10,491 nucleotides of DNA from Patescibacteria group bacterium. Lineage in GTDB: Bacteria; Patescibacteriota; Kazan-3B-28. Below the pieces are notes generated by a model that saw only the letters and a list, made by a program, of their open reading frames with translations, did no database searches and was not told the DNA's origin. Location of the stretch: NCBI GenBank assembly GCA_022703745.1, contig JAKLDB010000012.1, positions 1 to 10,491 of the forward strand. Direction: 5' to 3'. The stretch's first letter is position 1. Each line of letters begins with the position of its first letter. The position numbers and the translations under genes were made by a program. Below are positions 1-5,548 of this stretch, piece by piece.

Positions 1-65
1 TTCCATTGGGAGCCGTAGCTGACACCTATACCACCGACATGGTCTTTACAATCGTTGGTAGATAA
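1..65 (+). CDS. 3' end of a secreted WxL-like surface protein (partial)
   Basis: Only one forward frame (codons from base 3) is open to a TAA at 63-65; the other two hit stops within the first 20 bases. The last 20 residues include TYTTDMVFTIV. This matches in spacing the final residues of the protein ending at 3196 (TYAGSILFTVV): both have T-Y, five residues, then F-T-x-V. That pattern is the closing beta strand of a WxL-like domain, in which Firmicutes members usually carry a second W. I infer that the missing gene is another secreted protein of the same locus. A strong terminator follows 22 bases after the stop, so this gene ends its own transcript. The fragment is too short to name a function. 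Confidence 0.6.
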   Translation, partial: PLGAVADTYTTDMVFTIVGR

Positions 66-87
66 TTGTAAGCTTTTAAATCAATTC

Positions 88-120
88 AAAAAAAACGACT
101 CTAATCGGAGTCGTTTTTTT
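88..120 (+). terminator. Strong Rho-independent terminator
   Basis: A perfect hairpin has 6 GC-rich pairs (CGACTC at 96-101 with GAGTCG at 108-113) and a 6-base loop. It is flanked by an A-run (88-95) and a T-run (114-120) that extend the stem to 13 pairs. The T-run follows the stem as expected for the upstream partial gene. Because of the A-run it could also stop transcription from the other strand, although no minus-strand gene is seen there. Confidence 0.88.
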
Positions 121-178
121 AATGTCTAACTATGGTTGAACTTTCAATTGTCTCTCTGGTCAATGAACCGAGTTCTCG

Positions 179-186
179 TATAGAAT
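179..186 (+). promoter_or_regulatory. Possible -10 box for the DUF916/LysM gene
   Basis: TATAGAAT lies 3 nt before the ATG at 190 and 6 nt before the in-frame GTG at 193, after a terminator that isolates this gene from upstream transcription. A promoter must therefore lie between 121 and 190. No good -35 sits at 16-18 nt; a TTGAAC at 136-141 is too far from this box. No Shine-Dalgarno sequence is seen. If this box is used, the transcript would have almost no leader. Confidence 0.3.
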
Positions 187-189
187 AGA

Positions 190-1629
190 ATGGTGAAACA
201 AAATACTCGCTGGCATCTACCAATTATATTAGGAGTCTTGTGGTTATTTATGTTGTCGGTATCTCCGACCATCGCTTTGGCGACTAATCGAATTGGTATT
301 CGTTCTGGTGCCCTAACAGAAGAAAGCTTGCGATCTGGCGCTTCTTTAATTTATGAAGTAGATCCGGTTAAGGTAAAAGAAATATCTGATAGCGTTGAAT
401 TGTTAAATCTAAGTAACAACAAGGTTATTGTCAAAGTGATGGCTGTTGATGGGATTCTACTTGGTGATGGTGGATTTACTCTGGAGGATGAAAAAGGAGC
501 TAATGATAGTTTGGGCAATTGGTTTGTGTGGGATAAAGACAAAACAATTTTTACTATTCCAGCAAATAGTAATCTAACTGCTCACTTTACTATTAAGATT
601 CCAGAAAACCCCGAGGTTGGCGACCACATTGGTGGAATTGTGATTCAAGAAATCGATAGTCCAGCTGATCCAACCCTAAAGTCTGGAGGAGCAAATATAC
701 GGATTAGAACTCGGGTTGGTCTACGAGCCTATGTCACTATCTTGGGCGATATTGAGCGAGGTTTTAAAATCCGTGGGCGGAAATTTTTGGGGGTAGGTAA
801 TCAAATGGTTTTTAAAATTACTGCTGAAGGTTTGGGAAACATCCGATCCGAGCTTAAGATGAATACCAAGATTTACGGTTTGTTCGGTTTATATGACAGC
901 AAGGACGACTTAGCTATTGGCCAAATACTCCCCAAAAAGAAGGCTACCTTCACAGTTAGTTGGCCAGGTAAAGACCGACCGATTTTTGGACCATATTTGG
1001 CAATTATGAAAATTCGTGATGACTATAAGCCGATAACGGAGAATACTGCTTTAGTTATTCCACCAGCTCCAAAACCAGTGACGACTTGGGCTGTAGCATT
1101 CTTTGTACCGTGGACACAGTTGGGAATCTTGCTAATCCTTCTCTTTGTAATCTGGTTCTTGATTCAGGTAAAGAGGTGGAGGAATATGTTACTTCTATCT
1201 CGAGTACCAGTAGTAGTTTACAAAGTAAAGAAGGGCGATCATCTGGTAGATATTGCCAATGAATATGGGATGGGTTGGAAGTTGTTGGCAAAGCTGAATG
1301 ATATTAAGCCACCATATAGCCTACGGGGAATTACTAAGATATATGTTCCAGATGCGAGAGGAGCTCGGCGAGATATCCGTGTCCCCCACTTCTTTACTTA
1401 CCTCACCAAGCCTGCTCGTCATTTTGTAAATAAGATTATTCGTCACTTCTTTAAGAAAGCTAAACCTTACTACACTATTATCGTGGACAAGGGAGACACT
1501 AAAAAAGATATTGAGAAGTTCACCGGAATGAGTTGGGCGGAAATAGCTAGATATAATAGCCTTGGAGCAACTGCTCGTCCGAAGGTCGGTCAGGAATTGA
1601 AAGTACCAAACCGACGAAAGAATTTATAA
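190..1629 (+). CDS. Membrane-anchored DUF916 (WxL-interacting-protein-like) protein with two LysM-like domains
   Basis: 479 residues. Residues 10-31 form a signal peptide with a likely cleavage after ALA (29-31). Residues ~50-190 look like the DUF916/WIP peptidoglycan-binding fold: alternating strands, IPENPEVGDHIGGIVIQE at 138-155, then GLRAYVTILG at 177-186. A second beta domain, comparable in position to DUF3324, runs to about 290. A hydrophobic segment (~300-327) is followed by KRWRN. The tail carries two LysM-like units, ~342-388 (YKVKKGDHLVDIANEYG) and ~427-473 (VDKGDTKKDIEKFTGMSW), joined by a very basic linker. In Firmicutes, WIP proteins tether WxL proteins to the wall, and the gene 28 nt downstream encodes a WxL-like domain, so I infer a partner role. 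Oddity: simple topology puts the LysM units in the cytoplasm. The ATG at 190 and GTG at 193 are both possible starts. Family assignment is by recognised pattern, not by search. Confidence 0.75.
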   Translation: MVKQNTRWHLPIILGVLWLFMLSVSPTIALATNRIGIRSGALTEESLRSGASLIYEVDPVKVKEISDSVELLNLSNNKVIVKVMAVDGILLGDGGFTLEDEKGANDSLGNWFVWDKDKTIFTIPANSNLTAHFTIKIPENPEVGDHIGGIVIQEIDSPADPTLKSGGANIRIRTRVGLRAYVTILGDIERGFKIRGRKFLGVGNQMVFKITAEGLGNIRSELKMNTKIYGLFGLYDSKDDLAIGQILPKKKATFTVSWPGKDRPIFGPYLAIMKIRDDYKPITENTALVIPPAPKPVTTWAVAFFVPWTQLGILLILLFVIWFLIQVKRWRNMLLLSRVPVVVYKVKKGDHLVDIANEYGMGWKLLAKLNDIKPPYSLRGITKIYVPDARGARRDIRVPHFFTYLTKPARHFVNKIIRHFFKKAKPYYTIIVDKGDTKKDIEKFTGMSWAEIARYNSLGATARPKVGQELKVPNRRKNL

Positions 1630-1657
1630 CAGAGTGAATTAGTTTAGAAGTGAAGAT

Positions 1658-3196
1658 ATGACCCAAGCTAAACTCACTCGGAATATCGCAAAAATATTAC
1701 TCATCCAAATGCTATTGTGGATGATGGGGGTGGGTATTGTATTTCTGACAGATACTCAGCCAGTTCGCGCTACCGGCGAGAAAATGGTTCTTCTTTGGGA
1801 TACTGCTTTGGGCGGGGCTGTACCAACTGGTTGGACTAACGCATCGGCAACTTATGGTGGTTATTTTTTACGGGGAGATAGTGCCGCTAATGCTGGTGGG
1901 ACTGGCGGTGGTTCGCATACTCATACTGCGGGAACTGTAGCAGTTACCGAATCCACTAGTGGAACCAACTACCAAAGAAAAGGCGCGGTTAACAATATGT
2001 CTCCTGCTACCCATAACCATACAGGATCCTTCGGCACCTTTTCCATGGATGCTACTACTGCTCTACCCACCTATCGTAACTTGATTGCTATAACCTACGA
2101 CAGCGGTATCCCCACAACTTTACCCCAATATGCCATCGCCCTATTCGACGGTTCGTTGGGTGCCGGTTTTAGTAGTTACTCCAGCCAAAATGGCTATATG
2201 ATTCGGATTGATTCAACTTCGGGAACGTCAGTGATAGCAACTACCCATACCCATACTAATCTCACTATTGTCACTAGCGGAGGAAGCAAGACATATTCGG
2301 GTCTGACTTCCGGTGGAACTGCCGCGCCCACTCAAGCTCATACCCATAGCTATGGACCAGCAACTTCTCCTGCCAGTACCGACCACACCCCACTTCATAC
2401 TGAGGTTATTTTGGGTTCTGTGACCAATAGCGGTGGGACAGCAATCCCTGTTGGGATGATAGCAATGTTTAATGGAGATCCAAATATTGATAGTTCTGGC
2501 TGGAGCATTATTAGCGATGGAGGAGGAGAGGCGTTTTACCAAGTGTATATGGAGGGGGCGGCATCCTATGCGACTGGGCAAGGCAACGCCACTCACTACC
2601 ACGCCCTAAGTGTTGCTTCAGGAACTCCTAGTGGCACAACATCACTCGGCACAGGTGTCCCATCTTATAGCATTGCCACATCTAACCATACTCATACGAT
2701 TTCTGGTAACTTTTCCACCGAAAACAACACACCGCCCTACATTAATGTGGTGGTTGCCAAAAAACAAACTGTGCTTGGTATTACCGCTCCTACTAGTGTT
2801 ACATTGACTTCTGGTAGCCCCGGAACTACGCAAGATACTACTTTTGGTACAGGAGAAAAAGTGATTGTGACGGATGGCGGTTCGGGTTGGAGTTTGACGG
2901 TCAGTATCGAGAATATGTTGAGATCAGGTGGGACTAACATTCCCAATGCCAACGTAAAGCTTCGTAAAGATGGTAATGTTGGAGTTAGTGATACCTATAC
3001 GATTTGGTCTGGAACTTATACTAATGTGACAGAAACAAACGCCACTGAGTCGTTAGATGTAACTCGAACTGTGGGTGTACGAAGTAGTGGTACCAACGGC
3101 GATTCAACTGAAGTTAGACCGAGTATTCAAATGACTATTCCGGAAACACAATTGGTCGGAACCTATGCTGGCTCAATACTGTTTACTGTAGTGTAA
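1658..3196 (+). CDS. Secreted WxL-like surface protein with three tail-collar-like HxH repeats
   Basis: 512 residues, starting 28 nt after the previous gene and very likely co-transcribed with it; only a weak purine-rich GAAG precedes the ATG. Residues ~8-38 form a signal peptide ending near VRA. Three tandem units follow (~43-147, 155-252, 262-369), each opening with an LxDG/FNGD-like strand, carrying two HxH motifs, and closing with a (T)P-x(2)-xxxV/I-type strand such as PPYINVVVAKK. FLRGDS at 70-75 with GGGSHTHT at 83-90 resembles phage tail-collar and short tail-fibre proteins, where HxH pairs bind metal ions. The C-terminal ~139 residues resemble a WxL domain: VIVTDGGSGWSLTV at 402-415 contains the W-x-L, and the chain ends TYAGSILFTVV, with the usual second W absent. 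No LPXTG or C-terminal membrane anchor is seen. Probable role: wall-associated adhesin or surface fibre, perhaps held by the upstream protein. The role is inferred; the exact function is unknown. Confidence 0.75.
   Translation: MTQAKLTRNIAKILLIQMLLWMMGVGIVFLTDTQPVRATGEKMVLLWDTALGGAVPTGWTNASATYGGYFLRGDSAANAGGTGGGSHTHTAGTVAVTESTSGTNYQRKGAVNNMSPATHNHTGSFGTFSMDATTALPTYRNLIAITYDSGIPTTLPQYAIALFDGSLGAGFSSYSSQNGYMIRIDSTSGTSVIATTHTHTNLTIVTSGGSKTYSGLTSGGTAAPTQAHTHSYGPATSPASTDHTPLHTEVILGSVTNSGGTAIPVGMIAMFNGDPNIDSSGWSIISDGGGEAFYQVYMEGAASYATGQGNATHYHALSVASGTPSGTTSLGTGVPSYSIATSNHTHTISGNFSTENNTPPYINVVVAKKQTVLGITAPTSVTLTSGSPGTTQDTTFGTGEKVIVTDGGSGWSLTVSIENMLRSGGTNIPNANVKLRKDGNVGVSDTYTIWSGTYTNVTETNATESLDVTRTVGVRSSGTNGDSTEVRPSIQMTIPETQLVGTYAGSILFTVV
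1784..2764 (+). repeat. Threefold protein-level repeat with paired HxH motifs
   Basis: Within the surface protein, three diverged units of about 100-110 residues begin near bases 1784, 2120 and 2441. HxH pairs are at residues 87/89 and 119/121, 197/199 and 228/230, 313/315 and 344/346, that is two per unit at 31-32 residue spacing. The units are clearly related in layout but are diverged in DNA, so this is old domain duplication and not a recent tandem repeat. Confidence 0.75.
2777..3193 (+). other. WxL-like C-terminal domain (coding sub-region)
   Basis: Residues ~374-512 of the surface protein. Seen directly: ITAPTSVTL opening strand, a T-F-G-T-G segment, VTDGGSGWSLTV containing W411-S-L413, a central NVKLRKDG strand, and a final TYAGSILFTVV. 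WxL domains of Firmicutes share a V-T-D-x-R-G-t-x-a-G-W-x-L/V segment and a closing T-W-T-L strand. The first motif is well kept and the second is degenerate (F-T-V in place of W-T-L). Confidence 0.65.
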
Positions 3197-3244
3197 TCCC
3201 CTTTTGCTATTCTAGAGTTCTGCTGTACGGCAAAATAAAGAACT

Positions 3245-3250
3245 TATAAT
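3245..3250 (+). promoter_or_regulatory. -10 box upstream of the small ORF and miaA
   Basis: A perfect TATAAT in an A/T-rich context follows the end of the surface-protein gene. The matching -35 region (around 3221-3228) is poor, with at best CTGTAC at a 16-nt spacing. Transcription would start near 3257, so the leader would carry the palindrome at 3261-3294. No clear terminator separates the preceding gene, so read-through is also possible. Confidence 0.45.
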
Positions 3251-3260
3251 AATTTCATAG

Positions 3261-3294
3261 GTTATCCCTCCCGACAAGTCGGGTTCAGAATAAC
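3261..3294. repeat. REP-like palindromic element
   Basis: The outer arms GTTAT (3261-3265) and ATAAC (3290-3294) are perfect inverted repeats. The core CCCGAC (3270-3275) pairs with GTCGGG (3278-3283), leaving a tiny loop (CAAG if the innermost pair opens). There is no T-run, so it is a poor terminator. The form resembles short extragenic palindromes that begin GTTATTCTGAA or GTCATTCTGAA when read on the minus strand. Whether it is repeated in this genome cannot be seen here. Confidence 0.5.
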
Positions 3295-3299
3295 ATCAT

Positions 3300-3449
3300 A
3301 TGATTAGAATATCTCGAAAAGATAAAATTGAAATGTTGGATCGTCATCATGCAGGACGAGATTTAAAATTGCGTAAACGGCAGACATCAACAACTGACAA
3401 TCGCAAATCGGTCCAATTGATTTCCAAGTTAGGTAAAAAGATAAAATAA
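3300..3449 (+). CDS. Small basic protein of unknown function (49 aa)
   Basis: An ATG at 3300 opens 49 codons ending in TAA at 3447-3449, and the miaA ATG begins at the next base, 3450. The product is strongly basic, starting MIRISRKDKIEMLDRHH and ending KLGKKIK, with no signal peptide or membrane segment. The abutting stop and start suggests translational coupling with miaA, which otherwise lacks a usable ribosome binding site. I do not recognise the family; a nucleic-acid or ribosome-associated role would fit the charge but is only a guess. It could also be a chance ORF in the miaA leader. Confidence 0.5.
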   Translation: MIRISRKDKIEMLDRHHAGRDLKLRKRQTSTTDNRKSVQLISKLGKKIK

Positions 3450-4334
3450 ATGGAACGGCAAAAAGTCATTGCCATAGTGGGGCCGACTGCCTCAGGTAAA
3501 TCTGCGTGGGCAGTTAGCTTGGCGAAGAAATATAGAGGTGTGGTAATCTCGGCAGATTCCAGACAGGTCTACAAGGGACTAGATGTTGCTACGGCTAAGA
3601 TTACTAAAGCAGAAATGAGCGGTATTCCCCACTATCTGTTAGATGTGGTTAGTCCTGCCGAAAGTTTTGATGTGGCAACTTACCAAAAGTTAGCATATGA
3701 GTTGATTAAAAAGTTTAGGGGTAAAAAACTTCCCATCATTGCTGGAGGTACTGGGTTGTATGTGCAGGCAGTCACAGATGGATACGTTTTCCCTAGCACA
3801 AAGCCAAATTTGAAGTTGCGAGCAAAGTTAGAAAAGCAACCGTTAGAAAAATTAGTTAGCCAATTAAGAAAACTTGAGCCAGATATTCAGATTGATTTCA
3901 AAAATCCCAGACGAGTAATTAGAGCTATAGAGATTTATTCACAAGCTGATAGTCGTCCAACTAAACAGGAAGTTCCGTTTGATACGCTGAAGATTGGAAT
4001 TAAATTATCTACAGCAGAACAGGAAAAACGAATTGCCAAGCGAATTCGGCAAATGGATTTTAATGCTCTAGTTGCAGAAACTAAAAAACTCATTCAGAAA
4101 AAGTTTGATTTTAACAGCAATCCTCTTACTGCGTTTTATTACCGCCTAGTAAGAGATTGGTTAGAAGGGAGAATTAGCAAGACAGAACTTCTGGAGAAGA
4201 TGGTTCGAACAGATAGGCAATATGCCAAGCGGCAAATGACTTGGTTCAAAAAAGATCCCCAAATACATTGGGTAGATAGCTTGGCAGAGGCGGAAAAATT
4301 AGTTAGAGAGTTCCTGGACGACGGGGCAAAGTAA
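3450..4334 (+). CDS. miaA: tRNA dimethylallyltransferase (tRNA A37 isopentenyltransferase)
   Basis: 294 residues, close to the bacterial family length of about 300. The enzyme transfers a dimethylallyl group from DMAPP to N6 of A37 in tRNAs reading UNN codons. Seen: P-loop GPTASGKS at 11-18, SADSRQVYKGLDVATAK at 34-50 containing the catalytic Asp of the DSRQVY motif, GIPHYLLDVV at 58-67, GGTGLYVQA at 99-107, NPRRVIRAIEIY at 152-163, and RQYAKRQMTWFKK at 256-268 of the tRNA-binding region. The usual GYxE-type motif before the LEG helix is replaced by AFYYRLVRDWLEG. The gene starts directly after the stop of the small ORF. Its last 32 bases overlap the convergent glycosyltransferase, with no terminator between them. 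Confidence 0.95.
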   Translation: MERQKVIAIVGPTASGKSAWAVSLAKKYRGVVISADSRQVYKGLDVATAKITKAEMSGIPHYLLDVVSPAESFDVATYQKLAYELIKKFRGKKLPIIAGGTGLYVQAVTDGYVFPSTKPNLKLRAKLEKQPLEKLVSQLRKLEPDIQIDFKNPRRVIRAIEIYSQADSRPTKQEVPFDTLKIGIKLSTAEQEKRIAKRIRQMDFNALVAETKKLIQKKFDFNSNPLTAFYYRLVRDWLEGRISKTELLEKMVRTDRQYAKRQMTWFKKDPQIHWVDSLAEAEKLVREFLDDGAK

Positions 4335-5130
4335 AATCTTGAATGTAGCCGACCTGAAGATATTTTCCCCGCATCATATTTAGTTTGATACGGAAAAGAT
4401 CTTTTAGCGTACGAATAGCTTCTTTACCGGCACGAACACGGCTGTCGGGATCGTTGTACCACTCAATTCCCACTTCTTTGAACGGATAGCCAAGTTGCCG
4501 AGCAATGACAAAGGCCTCGATATCAAAACCAAATCTTTCTAAGCGTACGTTGGCAAAGATATTCTTACCGGCATTGCGTTCAAAAAGTTTGAAACCACAC
4601 TGGGTATCCCAAACCCCCGGTACCGCTACAGTACGAATCAGTAGGTTAGAAGCACGAGAAAGCAGTTTGCGGTGTTGGGCTTGGTGGATATGAATATGAG
4701 CACCTTTAATGTGGCGAGAACCAAATACAATTGGGAAAGTATCCACATACGGCCAAAGCTTGTCGATCTCATCTAGCGGAGTAGCGTTATCTGCGTCGGT
4801 AAACAACATGTATTTCCCATTTGCCGAGAGCATGGCCCGCTTTACGGCCGCACCCTTGCCTTGGTTTTGGATAGCGGTAATGAGCTTTAGCTGAGGCCAA
4901 CCTTCTTGAATAATCTTAACCACGGGAACAGTAGTGTCCTTGCTTCCGTCGTCTGAGATGATTACCTCATAGGTATAGGACTGAGCATCTAGGTATTTGC
5001 GTATTTGGGCGAGGGTTTTTCCGATTCGACGCTCCTCGTTGTAGGCAGGAATGATTACTGACAAATACACCTCACCGACAACGGTAGGTGGTTTGACAGC
5101 TGGTGGGGAAAGAAGCGTTTGAGTATCCAT
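4303..5130 (-). CDS. Family 2 glycosyltransferase, dolichyl-phosphate beta-glucosyltransferase-like
   Basis: 275 residues from the ATG at 5130. It likely transfers a sugar, probably glucose, from a nucleotide donor to a polyprenyl phosphate on the inner face of the membrane. GT-A fold motifs are: VIIPAYNEE at 25-33, SDDGSKDTT at 59-67, NQGKGAAVKRAM at 89-100, FTDADNATP at 110-118 (the DxD metal site), GSRHIKG at 137-143, and DTQCGFKLF at 175-183, which is typical of the dolichyl-phosphate-glucose synthase group. There is no C-terminal membrane domain; the adjacent GtrA-like gene may supply the membrane partner. An in-frame ATG at 5208 would add 26 Ser/Pro-rich residues inside the GtrA coding region. 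I prefer 5130 because the family fold begins soon after it and the start lies just after the GtrA stop. Sugar identity is not certain. Confidence 0.88.
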   Translation of the reverse strand: MDTQTLLSPPAVKPPTVVGEVYLSVIIPAYNEERRIGKTLAQIRKYLDAQSYTYEVIISDDGSKDTTVPVVKIIQEGWPQLKLITAIQNQGKGAAVKRAMLSANGKYMLFTDADNATPLDEIDKLWPYVDTFPIVFGSRHIKGAHIHIHQAQHRKLLSRASNLLIRTVAVPGVWDTQCGFKLFERNAGKNIFANVRLERFGFDIEAFVIARQLGYPFKEVGIEWYNDPDSRVRAGKEAIRTLKDLFRIKLNMMRGKYLQVGYIQDFTLPRRPGTL

Positions 5131-5137
5131 CCCATAT

Positions 5138-5146
5138 ATTGTACCA
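5138..5146 (-). promoter_or_regulatory. Extended -10 box just before the glycosyltransferase start
   Basis: On the minus strand TGGTACAAT matches an extended -10 (TGnTAtAAT) and lies 7 nt before the ATG at 5130. Initiation at the usual distance would begin the transcript at or next to the start codon, giving a leaderless mRNA. It sits directly after the GtrA stop codon (5150-5152). No good -35 is seen, which extended -10 promoters do not strictly need. Confidence 0.4.
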
Positions 5147-5149
5147 GCT

Positions 5150-5548
5150 CTATTTCCGGAAGATGAGGAATTTGGGGGCAAGGAAGTTCCAGAGGAAGAC
5201 AGCTCCAATAGAGAGGATTTTTACCAAATTTACATCCCAGCCGAAAATTACACTAAGGAGATAGATGAAGGCATTCGAAATGCCCAAACCGACTGTAACA
5301 ATTAGGAGGTAAAAAGGTAATTGTTTGCGCCAATCACCGGCTACATCTCCAAAAGTCCAATACTTATTCCACAGAAAACTGTTAGTAGCTGCTACCAAGA
5401 AAGCTAGTGAGTTGGCTACCATGATATTCCATTGCCAAAATAGCAGAAGATTTAGAAGACCAATGTCGATTAGGGTATTGCCTAGACCAACAATGGCGAA
5501 TTTGCTGAATTGCTTAGCAATTTTGATAATATCAGTAAATTTGTTCAT
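5150..5548 (-). CDS. GtrA-family membrane protein (probable polyprenyl-phosphate-sugar flippase)
   Basis: 132 residues with four predicted membrane helices at about 17-38, 42-64, 77-103 and 109-130, the standard size and layout of GtrA proteins. The family hallmark NKYWTFGD is at 61-68, after helix 2, and KFAIVGLGNTLIDIG at 16-30 is the typical N-terminal signature. GtrA proteins are thought to move polyprenyl-phosphate-linked sugars across the membrane for glycan modification. The start ATG overlaps the methyltransferase stop by 4 nt (ATGA). The next gene, a polyprenyl-phosphate glycosyltransferase, begins 19 nt after its stop. Synthase and flippase as neighbours is the classic arrangement and supports the call. 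Confidence 0.9.
   Translation of the reverse strand: MNKFTDIIKIAKQFSKFAIVGLGNTLIDIGLLNLLLFWQWNIMVANSLAFLVAATNSFLWNKYWTFGDVAGDWRKQLPFYLLIVTVGLGISNAFIYLLSVIFGWDVNLVKILSIGAVFLWNFLAPKFLIFRK

Noticed and set aside
2228..2602. 124-codon minus-strand ORF inside the surface-protein gene
   Set aside because: It is a shadow of the HxH-repeat coding region, with no recognisable domain or start signal.
1658..3196. Surface protein as part of a prophage tail module
   Set aside because: It has a signal peptide and a WxL-like domain, and its neighbours are cellular surface and housekeeping genes; no capsid, terminase, portal or integrase is present.
3221..3232. Hairpin TGCTGTACGGCA as a terminator of the surface-protein gene
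   Set aside because: It has only four pairs, one of them G-T, and is followed by AAATAA with no T-run.
5131..5208. Longer glycosyltransferase start at 5208
   Set aside because: It adds a Ser/Pro-rich stretch inside the GtrA coding sequence; the recognised fold begins after the ATG at 5130.
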